Below, one piece after another: positions 34,317 to 42,966 of a stretch of 64,000 nucleotides of DNA. The stretch is taken from positions 310,001 through 374,000 of the forward strand of contig NZ_JAHKRM010000004.1 of the NCBI RefSeq assembly GCF_019396345.1, written 5' to 3'. The translations under genes were made by a program, and so were the position numbers. Numbering within the stretch: position 1 is the stretch's first letter; each line of letters opens with the position of its first letter. Origin of the DNA: Nonomuraea guangzhouensis (GTDB lineage Bacteria > Actinomycetota > Actinomycetes > Streptosporangiales > Streptosporangiaceae). Under the pieces are notes generated by a model. That model was not told the DNA's origin. It did not search any database and saw only the letters and a list, made by a program, of their open reading frames with translations.

Positions 34317-36080
34317 TTACAGGTACTGGCCGGTGTTGGCGACGGTGTCGATGGACCGACCCGCCTCCGCGCCCTGCTTGCCCGACACGAGCGTGCGGAT
34401 GTAGACGATCCGCTCGCCCTTCTTGCCGGAGATGCGGGCCCAGTCGTCCGGGTTGGTGGTGTTGGGCAGATCCTCGTTCTCGGAGAACTCGTCCACGCAG
34501 GCCGTGAGCAGGTGCTGCACCCGCAGGCCCTTCTGTCCGCTCTCCAGGAACTGCTTGATGGCCATCTTCTTGCCCCGGTCGACGATGTTCTGGATCATCG
34601 CGCCGGAGTTGAAGTCCTTGAAGTAGAGGACTTCCTTGTCGCCGTTGGCGTAGGTCACCTCGAGGAAGCGGTTCTCTTCGCTCTCGGTGTACATGCGCTC
34701 CACGACGCTCTGGATCATGCCGTGAATGGTGGCCTCGCGGGAGCCGCTGTGCTCCGAGAGGTCCTCGGGGTGCAGCGGGAGCTCGGCGATGAGGTACTTG
34801 GAGAAGATGTCCTTCGCCGCCTCGGCGTCCGGCCGCTCGATCTTGATCTTGACGTCCAGGCGGCCGGGCCGCAGGATCGCCGGGTCGATCATGTCCTCGC
34901 GGTTGGAGGCGCCGATGACGATGACGTTTTCCAGTCCCTCGACGCCGTCGATCTCCGACAGCAGCTGGGGAACGATGGTGTTCTCGACGTCCGAGGAGAC
35001 ACCGGAGCCTCGGGTGCGGAAGATCGAGTCCATCTCGTCGAAGAACACGATCACCGGGGTGCCCTCTGAGGCCTTCTCGCGGGCCCGCTGGAAGACCAGG
35101 CGGATGTGCCGCTCGGTCTCGCCGACGTACTTGTTGAGCAGCTCGGGGCCCTTGATGTTGAGGAAGAAGCTCTTGCCTTCCTGGCCGGTGCGCTCGGCGA
35201 CCTGCTTGGCCAGGGAGTTGGCGACAGCCTTGGCGATGAGCGTCTTGCCACAGCCGGGCGGGCCGTAGAGCAGAACGCCCTTGGGCGGGCGCAGCTTGTG
35301 CTCGCGGAACAGGTCGGCGTGCAGGTAGGGCAGCTCGATGGCGTCCCTGATCTGCTCGATCTGCCGCATGAGGCCACCGATCTCCTCGTAGGAGATGTCG
35401 GGGACCTCTTCGAGCACGAGCTCTTCGACTTCGGACTTGGGGATCCGCTCGTAGACGTAGCCCGAGCGGGGTTCGAGCAGCAGTGAGTCGCCTGCCCTGA
35501 TCGGCTGCCCGACCAGTGACTCGGCGAGCCGCACGACGCGCTCCTCGTCCGCGTGCGAGATGACCAAGGCGCGCTGCCCCTGGTCGAGGAGCTCCTTGAG
35601 CATCACGATCTCGCCGACCTCTTCGTAGCCGAGGGCTTCGACCACGTTGAGCGCCTCGTTCAGCATGACCTCCTGGCCACGGCTGAGCGATTCGACGTCG
35701 ACGGCGGGGCTGACGTTCACCCGCAGTTTGCGGCCGCCGGTGAACACCTCGATCGTGCCGTCTTCTCTGGCCTCGAGGAAGGTGCCGAACCCGGATGGCG
35801 GCTGCGCCAGCCGGTCGACTTCTTCCTTGAGGGCAACGATCTGGTCCCTGGCCTCCTTGAGTGTGGCGACCAGGCGCTCGTTCTGGCCGGTGACGGCCGC
35901 GAGGTTCGCCTGCGCCTCGTGGAGACGCTCTTCAAGGACTCTGGCCTGACGGGGTGACTCGGCCAGCTTCCGCCTCAGCGCGGTGATCTCCTCTTGGAGG
36001 AAGGAGACCTGTGTTGAAAGATCAGCGACCTCCCGTTCGCGCTGCGCGGCTCGAGCCTCTGCATCATCGCGAGCTGCCAC
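34317..36080 (-). CDS. arc: Proteasome-associated AAA ATPase ARC (Mpa)
   Basis: The 587-residue hexameric unfoldase feeds pupylated proteins into the 20S proteasome. An N-terminal coiled coil (residues ~7-90) binds Pup. Two OB-type domains (~95-215) and the AAA domain follow, with Walker A GPPGCGKT at 273-280, Walker [12 protein letters not shown] and the SRH arginines near [14 protein letters not shown]. The C-terminus is GQYL: the penultimate Tyr is the residue that inserts between PrcA subunits to open the gate. GTG at 36080 has AAGGAGG upstream. It reads alone and ends at a strong hairpin. Confidence 0.97.
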   Translation of the reverse strand: MAARDDAEARAAQREREVADLSTQVSFLQEEITALRRKLAESPRQARVLEERLHEAQANLAAVTGQNERLVATLKEARDQIVALKEEVDRLAQPPSGFGTFLEAREDGTIEVFTGGRKLRVNVSPAVDVESLSRGQEVMLNEALNVVEALGYEEVGEIVMLKELLDQGQRALVISHADEERVVRLAESLVGQPIRAGDSLLLEPRSGYVYERIPKSEVEELVLEEVPDISYEEIGGLMRQIEQIRDAIELPYLHADLFREHKLRPPKGVLLYGPPGCGKTLIAKAVANSLAKQVAERTGQEGKSFFLNIKGPELLNKYVGETERHIRLVFQRAREKASEGTPVIVFFDEMDSIFRTRGSGVSSDVENTIVPQLLSEIDGVEGLENVIVIGASNREDMIDPAILRPGRLDVKIKIERPDAEAAKDIFSKYLIAELPLHPEDLSEHSGSREATIHGMIQSVVERMYTESEENRFLEVTYANGDKEVLYFKDFNSGAMIQNIVDRGKKMAIKQFLESGQKGLRVQHLLTACVDEFSENEDLPNTTNPDDWARISGKKGERIVYIRTLVSGKQGAEAGRSIDTVANTGQYL

Positions 36081-36284
36081 GCCCCGTCACCTCCTTCCCA
36101 GTCGAGGGCGACTACTTAGGACCTTACCTATCTCGGGCCCCTCCGTAACCTGGCCGGGCAGTGTTCGTCGTGTGACAATCTGTGTTCGGCGAATAATCCC
36201 TAATGGTGCGTTTAACAGTGCCAGCATCTGAACACGACGATCTGTTCCCGTGTTACGGACCAACGCGGCCTCGTAGCCAAATTG

Positions 36285-37136
36285 TCATAGTTCCTCGGTG
36301 GTCCCCTTCGGTCGTCGACGGCGTGGCGGCGGCGCCACGCCGTCCGCCATGCGGCGGGCGCTGACGAGGAACCCGGTGTGGCCGATCATCCGATGATCCG
36401 GTCTTACTGCGAGCCCTTCGACATGCCAGTCGCGAACCAGGGTCTCCCACGCATGAGGCTCCGTGAAACTCCCGTGATCCCGAATCGCCTCGACGGTCTT
36501 GGACATCTGGGTGGTCGTGGCCACGTAACAGCAGATGACCCCGCCCGGTGTGAGGGCCTTGGCGGCGGCGTCCACGCACTCCCACGGGGCGAGCATGTCG
36601 AGGATGACGCGGTCGACGTCCACCTCGTCGATCGAGGCGACCAGGTCGCCGACGACGAGCCGCCAGGTGTCGTCCATGGAGCCGCCGTAGAACTTCTCCA
36701 CGTTCTTGCGCGCGACGTCGGCGAACTCCTCGCGCCGTTCGTAGGAGGTGACGTGGCCCTCGGGCCCGACGGCGCGCAGCAGGAAGCAGGTCAGCGCGCC
36801 GGAGCCGACGCCGGCCTCGATCACCCGGGCGCCGGGGAAGATGTCGGCCATGCCGACGATCTGCGCGGCGTCCTTGGGGTAGATCACCGCGGCGCCGCGC
36901 GGCATGGCCAGAGTGTAGTCCTGGAGCAGATGGCGGAACGCGAGGTATTGGGTACCGCCGGAAGAGCGCACCACGGAGCCTTCGGGCTGCCCGATCAGCT
37001 CGCTATGAGGGATGGCGCCCTTGTGCGTGTGGAAGACGCCGTCCTCTTTGAGCGTGATCGTGTGGCGCTTGTTCTTGGGGTCGGTGAGCTGCACCTGATC
37101 CCCCGCCTGAAACGGCCCATGCCTGCGGAAACCCAT
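36285..37136 (-). CDS. trmI: tRNA (adenine-58-N1)-methyltransferase TrmI
   Basis: The 283-residue AdoMet-dependent enzyme methylates A58 in the T-loop of tRNAs. It has a small N-terminal beta domain (GPFQAGDQVQLTDPKNKRHT), YPKDAAQIVGMADIFPGARV, the AdoMet loop IEAGVGSGALTCFLLRAVG and DRVILDMLAPWE. The basic Pro/Arg-rich C-terminus (RRRRPKGTTEEL) likely binds RNA. ATG at 37136 lies 9 bases after TATAAC, so the mRNA may be nearly leaderless. It is next to arc as in M. tuberculosis (Rv2118c). Confidence 0.93.
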   Translation of the reverse strand: MGFRRHGPFQAGDQVQLTDPKNKRHTITLKEDGVFHTHKGAIPHSELIGQPEGSVVRSSGGTQYLAFRHLLQDYTLAMPRGAAVIYPKDAAQIVGMADIFPGARVIEAGVGSGALTCFLLRAVGPEGHVTSYERREEFADVARKNVEKFYGGSMDDTWRLVVGDLVASIDEVDVDRVILDMLAPWECVDAAAKALTPGGVICCYVATTTQMSKTVEAIRDHGSFTEPHAWETLVRDWHVEGLAVRPDHRMIGHTGFLVSARRMADGVAPPPRRRRPKGTTEEL

Positions 37137-37191
37137 GGCCGCAAGGTTATAGGGCTTTCGAGCACGCCTTGACGCGCGATATCTATGAGGG

Positions 37192-38283
37192 ATGTTTCCG
37201 CGCGAAGTGATCTCTACAGGTTCCCTGGTGTTGCGACGCCCCGCCGATTCCGACGCCGAGGCGATCGTGCGCGCGTGTGACGACCCGGTGACGGCCCGGT
37301 TCCTGTACGTGCTGCCGTCGCCGTACACGTTGCAGGACGCGCGTGACTACCTGCGTGCGGCGGAGGCGAAGTGGGCGGAGGGCGGCGCCGAGTTCACGAT
37401 CACTGAGAACGGCCACTACGTCGGCGCCATCGGCGTCCGGCCGCCCGATGCCTGGGGCGTGGCCGAGATCGGCTACCTGGCCGCACCGTGGGCACGCGGC
37501 AAGGGCGTGGTGACCACGGCGACGCGGGCGGTGACCGACTGGCTGTTCGACCATGGGGTCGAGCGCGTGGAGCTGAGCGCCGCGGTGGAGAACATCGCCA
37601 GCCTGCGGGTCGCCTTCAAGGCCGGTTTCCAGGAGGAGGGGCGCAGGCGTGACGCCAAGGTCATGCGTGACGGGCGCCGCACCGACATCATCACGCTCGC
37701 CAGGATCCGGCGCGACCCCGGCGTGGCGGCCGAGCCATACCTGCCGTTCTTCGACGGCGGCGAGCTGAGCGACGGGGTGGTGCGACTGGCGCCGATGGAG
37801 GTGGCCGACGCCCCCGACTTCCACCGGATGATGCTGGAGCCGAGCGTGGCCGCCTACGCGTTCGGGCCGCCCACCACGTTGCCGGACAGCGAGCGGCGCT
37901 GCCGCTACACCGGCTACTGGTGGGTGTCGGGGCAACGGATCGAGCTGTCGATCAAGGACGCCGTGTCCGGGGAGTTCGCGGGGCACGTGCAACTGGCGCA
38001 GGTGCAGCCGATGATCGGGCAGGGCATGATCGGCTACTCGCTGATGCCGGAGTTCCGGGGCAGGGGGTTCATGACGCGGGCCGTGCGGCTGCTGGTGGAC
38101 TGGGCGTTCGCCAACACCCCGCTGCACCGGATCGTGGCCGGGACCGACTTGGGCAACCAGCCTTCGCAGCAGGTGCTGGAGCGGGCCGGGTTCGTCCGGG
38201 AGTTGACGCACCGGGAGCTGTTCCCCAAGGAGGACGGAACCCGGTCGGACGAGCTGGAGTGGCTCCGCCTGCGGCCCCGGTGA
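37192..38283 (+). CDS. Tandem GNAT acetyltransferase (RimJ/RimL-like, two domains)
   Basis: The 363-residue protein is built of two consecutive GNAT modules. Residues ~1-180 carry EIGYLAAPWARGKGVVTTAT and ~185-363 carry GYSLMPEFRGRGFMTRAVRL, each with an acetyl-CoA loop (ARGKG and RGRGF). It is of the RimJ/RimL class, so N-terminal or small-molecule amine acetylation is likely. ATG at 37192 has GAGGG three bases upstream, and TATCTA could be a -10. It is divergent from trmI (55 bp apart). The internal duplication may have one inactive module. Confidence 0.82.
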   Translation: MFPREVISTGSLVLRRPADSDAEAIVRACDDPVTARFLYVLPSPYTLQDARDYLRAAEAKWAEGGAEFTITENGHYVGAIGVRPPDAWGVAEIGYLAAPWARGKGVVTTATRAVTDWLFDHGVERVELSAAVENIASLRVAFKAGFQEEGRRRDAKVMRDGRRTDIITLARIRRDPGVAAEPYLPFFDGGELSDGVVRLAPMEVADAPDFHRMMLEPSVAAYAFGPPTTLPDSERRCRYTGYWWVSGQRIELSIKDAVSGEFAGHVQLAQVQPMIGQGMIGYSLMPEFRGRGFMTRAVRLLVDWAFANTPLHRIVAGTDLGNQPSQQVLERAGFVRELTHRELFPKEDGTRSDELEWLRLRPR

Positions 38284-38414
38284 CGGAAAATTCCGATTTC
38301 CAGTTGGGGGCTGGTCAAGTGACACGCCGACGGCGAGACTCAGGGTCACCGCCCCTGAGATACGCGTGATCGGGCCGCGCGATCTCGTTCTCCCCTCCGC
38401 CGAGGGATACAGCG

Positions 38415-38912
38415 ATGCCTTACAACCGTGTCGATGTCGCCATGCGTGAACTCATCGCCTCGTTCTCCTGTCTGGACTCCGCGGGACTGATCGACAGGCT
38501 GAGCCGGACCGCCGCCGCGGTCACCGGCACGGCTTACGCGGGATTCGTCCGGGTGGACGCGCTTCGGGAGGTCGCCCACACCGTCAACGTGCACGCCCCA
38601 CCGGTCGATCCGCTGCGGGTGCTCCCGTGGCTGGAGGAGTCCGGGGTGCTCAAGACGCTCGCCTCGGCGTCCGGCCCGGTGCTGATCGTGCCGGATCCGT
38701 CGATGGGCGAGCCGGGTTTCCTGGCCATGCCGCTGCCGCTCGCCACGAGGGACCACGCGTTCCTGTGGGTGGCGGGGCGCCGGTTCGGGGACCCGGACGA
38801 GCACCTGCTGAGCCGCTTCGCCACCGCCGCGGGCCGGGCCCTGGAGGCGGTCAGCGGGCTGGAGGCCGCGGTACGCCTGTTACGCGGCGTGCAGGCTTTC
38901 CCTCGCGGTTGA
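38415..38912 (+). CDS. Stand-alone GAF-like protein
   Basis: The 165-residue protein consists of one GAF-like fold with the usual layout: LSRTAAAVTGTAYAGFVRVD at the start, central ESGVLKTLASASGPVLIVPD and a final helix FATAAGRALEAVSGLEAAVR. It resembles the sensor domain of DevS-type histidine kinases without any output domain. It might bind a ligand and act in trans, but no partner is adjacent. The start is ATG at 38415, which has only a weak ribosome site. Confidence 0.65.
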   Translation: MPYNRVDVAMRELIASFSCLDSAGLIDRLSRTAAAVTGTAYAGFVRVDALREVAHTVNVHAPPVDPLRVLPWLEESGVLKTLASASGPVLIVPDPSMGEPGFLAMPLPLATRDHAFLWVAGRRFGDPDEHLLSRFATAAGRALEAVSGLEAAVRLLRGVQAFPRG

Positions 38913-39211
38913 ATGGCGCCGTGGGTGGACCTGACCGACTTTTTGCGATATTTACCCAAAAATTAGTAAAAGTGCGCTGACGCGTGCTTTCGTACACCCT
39001 GGGCGGAGCCCCGGACCCTCACTGTCCGCGCTGCTCAGCACCACCGCGGTGATCAACGCTCAGCAGAACCGGAACACCGCGCCCGACGGGTCTAATAACA
39101 GCCAGACCGGCACGGAACCGACTTATACGGACCGCCTAGTTCGTACATGAGAGACCGTCAACGGCAACCCCGGCAATCGGCGCAAAACGGCGATTGCCCA
39201 TCATCAATAGC
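38913..39211. other. Spacer with AT-rich block and possible C-terminal gene relic
   Basis: About 300 bp without a supported gene. 38938-38975 is AT-rich. On the plus strand, 39020-39150 reads openly as protein-like sequence (SALLSTTAVINAQQNRNTAP, later TEPTYTDRLVRT then TGA) but has no usable start codon or ribosome site. It may be the tail of a decayed secreted-protein gene. Confidence 0.4.
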
Positions 39212-39913
39212 TCAGCCGTCGGAGCCGAGCATGGCGCTCGTCGCCTCCTCGACGATGTCTCGCATCGCGCGTCGCGCCTCCGCGGGGTCACCGGCCTGGA
39301 CCGCCTGGGCGACCTCCGCGTGCCGGCGGATCGCCGCCGGCTCGGGGAAGGCCGGCATCAGGTGGTGGTGCGTACGGCCCGCCAGCACCTCCGCCACCAC
39401 CGTGGCGAGGCCCCCGAACATGTCGTTGCCCGAGGCCTCGAGCAGCGTGCGGTGGAACAGGATGTCGGCGGCCAGGTAGGACTCCAGGTCGCCGGCCCTG
39501 CCGTGGACGGCCATCCGCATCACCGCCTCGGTCAACCGGCCGCACTGCTCGGGCGTGGCGTGGGCGGCGGCGAGGGCGGCCGCGACGGGTTCGACGCCGA
39601 GGCGGAGCTCGGAGAGGGAGCGGAGCAGCGATTCGCGTTCGCCGCTGTCGAGGCGCCACCGGATGACGCGCGGGTCGAACAGGTTCCAGGCGGCGCGGGG
39701 CGACACCGTGACGCCGACCCGCCGGCGGCTGCTGACCAGGCCCATGGACTCCAGGACTCGTACGGCCTCGCGCACGACCGTGCGTGACACCCCGAACCGG
39801 GCCTCCAACTGCTCGATCCTGAGCACCTGCCCGGTGGCGTACTCGCCCGCGACCACGAGGGCGCCCAGCTCGCCGAGCACGGCGCCATGCAGGCTCTCGT
39901 CCGCGACTCCCAC
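39212..39913 (-). CDS. GntR/FadR-family repressor, probably of gluconate use
   Basis: The 233-residue regulator has an N-terminal GntR winged helix (VLRIEQLEARFGVSRTVVRE; EAVRVLESMGLVSSRRRVGV) and an all-helical FCD ligand domain (~95-225) with the metal-site residues in AADILFHRTLLEASGNDMF and HAEVAQAVQAGD. It is divergent from a gluconokinase gene (118 bp), so gluconate or a related sugar acid is the likely effector. GTG at 39913 is used. The spacer contains two copies of GTATGAT, which may be operator half-sites. Confidence 0.88.
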   Translation of the reverse strand: MGVADESLHGAVLGELGALVVAGEYATGQVLRIEQLEARFGVSRTVVREAVRVLESMGLVSSRRRVGVTVSPRAAWNLFDPRVIRWRLDSGERESLLRSLSELRLGVEPVAAALAAAHATPEQCGRLTEAVMRMAVHGRAGDLESYLAADILFHRTLLEASGNDMFGGLATVVAEVLAGRTHHHLMPAFPEPAAIRRHAEVAQAVQAGDPAEARRAMRDIVEEATSAMLGSDG

Positions 39914-39939
39914 GGGCCCATCCTCACACGGATCGGCGC

Positions 39940-40000
39940 AAAAAGTATGATTTATCAGCCAGTTCCGCTTGATTGGTATGATGTGACTTGTCTAGTCTGG
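39940..40000. promoter_or_regulatory. Divergent GntR/gluconokinase control region
   Basis: Two GTATGAT elements (39945-39951 and 39976-39982) lie 31 bp apart, about three helical turns. The second sits in ATTGGTATGATG, where TATGAT (39977-39982) can be the -10 of the kinase gene. ATTGGTA also matches part of the Corynebacterium GntR1 consensus as I remember it (TATGATAGTACCAAT, reverse strand). TGTCTAG follows at 39990. Confidence 0.45.
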
Positions 40001-40031
40001 CGCGCAGCCGAGCTCGAGAGGGTGCCCCCGT

Positions 40032-40541
40032 ATGGACGACTCACGCCGCCACCCGCTCATCGTCGTGATGGGGGTGACGGGATCCGGCAAGTCCACGGTC
40101 GGTGCCGCGCTCGCCGAACGCCTCGGGGTGCCGTTCGCCGACGCCGACGACTTCCACAGCCCGGCGAACGTCGCCAAGATGTCCGCCGGAACCCCCCTCG
40201 ACGACGCCGACCGGCTGCCGTGGCTGCGCTCGGTGGGCGTCTGGCTCGCCGAGCACGCCGCCACCGGGGCCGTGACGGGCTGTTCCGCGCTGAAGCGCCG
40301 CTACCGCGACCTGCTGCGGGAGGCCGCGCCCGAGGTGAGCTTCCTGCACCTCGACGGCGACGTCGACATGATCAGGAAACGGGTGGCCGGCCGGTCCGGG
40401 CACTTCATGCCCGAGAGGCTGGTGGCCTCCCAGTTCGCGGCCCTCGAACCACTCGGCCCCGACGAACACGGCCTCGCCCTCGACCTGTCCCTCCCGGTCG
40501 ACGACCTCGTGGACGCCTACCTCACCCGCACGACATCCTGA
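40032..40541 (+). CDS. gntK: Gluconokinase
   Basis: This 169-residue P-loop kinase phosphorylates gluconate to 6-phosphogluconate, feeding the pentose phosphate pathway. It has Walker A GVTGSGKSTVG (residues ~13-23), the family signature FADADDFHSPANVAKMSAGT and CSALKRRYRDLLRE, then FMPERLVASQFAALEPLGPDE. ATG at 40032 has GAGAGGG eight bases upstream. It faces its probable repressor gene. No gluconate permease is adjacent. Confidence 0.94.
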   Translation: MDDSRRHPLIVVMGVTGSGKSTVGAALAERLGVPFADADDFHSPANVAKMSAGTPLDDADRLPWLRSVGVWLAEHAATGAVTGCSALKRRYRDLLREAAPEVSFLHLDGDVDMIRKRVAGRSGHFMPERLVASQFAALEPLGPDEHGLALDLSLPVDDLVDAYLTRTTS

Positions 40542-40587
40542 CCGCACCCACTTGCACACTCCCTACCCACACGCTCCTGCCCAACCG

Positions 40588-40712
40588 CCCAGCCATACCC
40601 GGGACCACCACCCCACCCAGCCATACCCGGGACCACCACCCCACCCAGCCATACCCGGGACCGCCGCCTCGCCCGGCCGTGTGCGGGACCGCCGCCTCGC
40701 CCGGCAAGCGGG
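40588..40712 (+). repeat. 28-bp tandem repeat, four units plus a partial one
   Basis: Units at 40588-40615, 40616-40643, 40644-40671 and 40672-40699, then a partial to ~40712. The first two are identical (CCCAGCCATACCCGGGACCA then CCACCCCA). The third differs near its end and the fourth more. The unit is not a multiple of three, so it does not encode a peptide repeat. It lies 47 bp after the gntK stop. Confidence 0.9.
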
Positions 40713-41120
40713 GCGCCTCCTGGAAGTAAGCGGGCCCGTGCGGCGCTCAGCGATGCGGACGCCCAGGCAAGTGCGGGGCTGCGGCACCCCATCGTGAGCG
40801 GGATGCCCCCGCGACGCGAGGCCACCACCCGGCCGTAAACGAGACCGCCACCCGGCATAGCGGAGTGGAAGGCTACCCCCTGAAGGCCCTCAGCCCTGGT
40901 CGGCGGGTGGCCGAGCGCCGATGCCCAGCGAACTAGTGGCCAGGGAGGCGGGTGACCGGGGGCGGATACCCGGGGGCCGATGCTCGGGACCGGGCGCCGG
41001 GGCGGGTGCCCGAGGCCAGTCGCCCGAGGCCGGTGCCGGGGGCCGGGTGCCTGAGGAGAAGCTGTCCGATGATCGGCGTACCAGCAGAAACACCGCCCGC
41101 CCCACAGCGGCCGCTCACGA
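40713..41120. other. Gene-free GC-rich spacer with degenerate repeats
   Basis: No ORF here has a convincing start, composition or family. From ~40950 to 41055 the sequence is a mosaic of short G-rich direct repeats (variants of GGTGCCCGAGGCC and GGGGGCCG). It separates the gluconokinase gene from the convergent FHA gene. Confidence 0.6.
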
Positions 41121-41122
41121 AA

Positions 41123-41156
41123 GAACGCCCGCACCCCCAAAGGAGAGCGGGCGTTC
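41123..41156. terminator. Terminator hairpin of the FHA gene
   Basis: GAACGCCCGC (41123-41132) and GCGGGCGTTC (41147-41156) are perfectly complementary with a 14-base loop. The hairpin ends 11 bp past the FHA gene stop (minus strand). Confidence 0.8.
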
Positions 41157-41167
41157 CAGAAGCGGGC

Positions 41168-42628
41168 TCAGCCCCGGTGGGCCTCGAAACGCATGGTGCG
41201 GGAGACGCCGACGCGGACGGTGGTGCCCGGGACGATGGTGACGGGCTCGTTGGGCGGGATGTCGTAGAAGTTCGGGTCGCCGGGCGGCTGGATCTGGGTG
41301 CCGTTGACCGAGCCGAGGTCGACCAGGTTGACGTCCCAGCCGTCGAGCGCCACCCGCAGGTGCCTGCGGGACACCGAGCCGTCGGGGCTGGTCACCTTGG
41401 CGGGCCTGGCCGTGCCGCCCGCCACCTCCGGCGCGCGCTCGGGGTCGCGTCCCAGGAGGTAGTCGCTCTCCAGCGGCAGCGCGGTGCCGTCGTCGAGGAT
41501 GAGGACGCCGAGCGGGGGCCGTGGCCCCTTGTACGGCACCAGGGTGCGCTGGACGAGCGCGATGCCGCAGACCGCGCAGTAGGGCACACGAGGGTCGTTG
41601 AAGTGGTCGTTCTTGCAGTCGACCCCGTAGACGAGCTGCCGGTCGCCGTGCTCCTCCTGGGCGGGCGGAGGCGGCGGCTGTTCGAACAGCTCCCGGGGCT
41701 GCTCGAAGTGCTCGCGTGGTTGCTCGAAGTGCTCGCGGGGCTGGTCGAACTGCTCACGCGGCTGGTCGTAGGAGTCGCGCGGCTGGTCGTAGGGAGAGGC
41801 GGGCTGCTCGTACTGCTCAGGCATCGTGCCGTTGCCCGACAGGACCGGCGCGGGCTCGTCGTAGGTCGGGAACCCGCTCGGCTGCTCGGCCGGGGGCGGC
41901 GGGTCGGGGACCGCCGAAAGGAACGGCGGCTGCTCCAGCACGGGCTGCGGCTGAGGCCCGGACGGCGACTGGGGGTTGAACGAAGGGCCTGAGGACGGCT
42001 GCGGTCCCGAGGGTGTGGCGGGCTGGTCGTTGCCCGACAGTGGATAGGGCGCCATCTGCACCGGAGGCGGCACCACCAGCTCGGGCTCGAAGTGCAGGGC
42101 GGTGTTGGGCAGCTCGCTGGTCAGCGGCCTGGACGGCGCCGGGGCCCGCTCGGGGACGTCGCCGAAGTCGCCCATCAGCCCGCCGCCGTGCACCACACCG
42201 CCGTCGAACTGGACCGCGGGGTGCGGCTCGCCGCCGCCGGGCAGGCTCAGCCGGACGCGGTGGACCGGCCCGTTGACGAGCCGGTCGGCCCAGGTCAGCG
42301 AGTCGCTGCCGGCCAGCCGGGTCTCGCCGGACGCGGTGGTGACCGTGGCCGACGCGGAGCCGCTGACCAGGACGGCCACGCCGTCGCCGACCGGTCCCGC
42401 GACCGCGCAGTTGGCGGGGTCGCCGGTCATGTTGGCGGCGAGCACCTGGGCGGCGCGCCTGGCCAGCGCCCGGCCGTCGCCCCCGGCCTCGGCCGTCTCG
42501 CGCAGTGCCTTGAGCAGTGCGTCGGCCGCGGCCTCGGCCGCGTCGCACACCAGCAGCAGCCCGCCCAGATAGGCGACCAGCCCATCTCCGGGAAGCGGAC
42601 GCACCGCCCCGAAGCCCTGGCCCGTCAT
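41168..42628 (-). CDS. FHA-domain protein with disordered EQPR heptad-repeat linker
   Basis: The 486-residue protein has three parts. Residues 1-~150 look like a degenerate PP2C-type fold (GDGLVAYLGGLLLVCDAAEA; VAVLVSGSASATVT). Residues ~160-325 are Pro/Gln-rich and disordered, with six near-identical heptads of the type (Y/F)(D/E)QPR(E/D)x at 280-317. Residues 330-486 hold a possible zinc knuckle (C338, H342, C351, C354) and an FHA domain (LLGRDPE, SRRHLRV, LGSVNGTQI) that binds phosphothreonine. It is likely a target or reader of Ser/Thr protein kinases. ATG at 42628 overlaps the stop of a 20-codon ORF. Confidence 0.85.
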   Translation of the reverse strand: MTGQGFGAVRPLPGDGLVAYLGGLLLVCDAAEAAADALLKALRETAEAGGDGRALARRAAQVLAANMTGDPANCAVAGPVGDGVAVLVSGSASATVTTASGETRLAGSDSLTWADRLVNGPVHRVRLSLPGGGEPHPAVQFDGGVVHGGGLMGDFGDVPERAPAPSRPLTSELPNTALHFEPELVVPPPVQMAPYPLSGNDQPATPSGPQPSSGPSFNPQSPSGPQPQPVLEQPPFLSAVPDPPPPAEQPSGFPTYDEPAPVLSGNGTMPEQYEQPASPYDQPRDSYDQPREQFDQPREHFEQPREHFEQPRELFEQPPPPPAQEEHGDRQLVYGVDCKNDHFNDPRVPYCAVCGIALVQRTLVPYKGPRPPLGVLILDDGTALPLESDYLLGRDPERAPEVAGGTARPAKVTSPDGSVSRRHLRVALDGWDVNLVDLGSVNGTQIQPPGDPNFYDIPPNEPVTIVPGTTVRVGVSRTMRFEAHRG

Positions 42629-42687
42629 GACTCCTCCTTCATGATGACCGCGCTGCGCTCATCTGTGCCCTCGCTGCGCTCGGTCAC
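42625..42687 (-). CDS. 20-residue leader ORF translationally coupled to the FHA gene
   Basis: GTG at 42687 is preceded by GGGGAGGAGAG. It reads VTERSEGTDERSAVIMKEES and stops at TGA overlapping the FHA ATG (ATGA). The FHA ribosome site (AAGGAGGAG) lies inside this ORF as its Lys-Glu-Glu codons. The arrangement would let translation of the short ORF control FHA expression. The sequence contains repeated GAGCGCAGC, so it may instead be a dispersed repeat. The peptide itself has no recognised function. Confidence 0.4.
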   Translation of the reverse strand: MTERSEGTDERSAVIMKEES

Positions 42688-42966
42688 TCAACTCTCCTCC
42701 CCGGAAGCCGGCGGTCTCACGGCATCCGCACTGCCGTGACGGCCACCAGCCATACGCATACCCCATACGGCGGGGCGGTGTCGCGGCCGCCCCGTCTCGA
42801 TTCGGTGAACCGGTGGACCGCAACAAACCTCTCAAGTGTGCAAGTTGGCCAAACAGAACACTATCGGCCAGTCGTCGCATCCTCGAACCGCCAGGTGCGA
42901 TCCGGAATCGCCTGATCACTGGACACGACACTAGCCGGGGGCTGCCGCATATACGAGTGGGACAAA
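42688..42966. other. Spacer upstream of the FHA gene
   Basis: About 280 bp between the M50 protease stop and the FHA leader ORF. No gene or clear terminator is seen. The region around 42825-42870 is AT-richer and probably holds the FHA promoter. Confidence 0.5.

Noticed and set aside
36225..36250. GAACA-N8-TGTTC inverted repeat between arc and trmI as a LexA box
   Set aside because: LexA boxes in actinobacteria have GAAC-N4-GTTC spacing; N8 between the 5-base arms does not fit.
40517..41140. Minus-strand Gly/Trp-rich frame through the 28-bp repeats
   Set aside because: The 28-bp unit changes frame each time and no start context is present; non-coding repeat.
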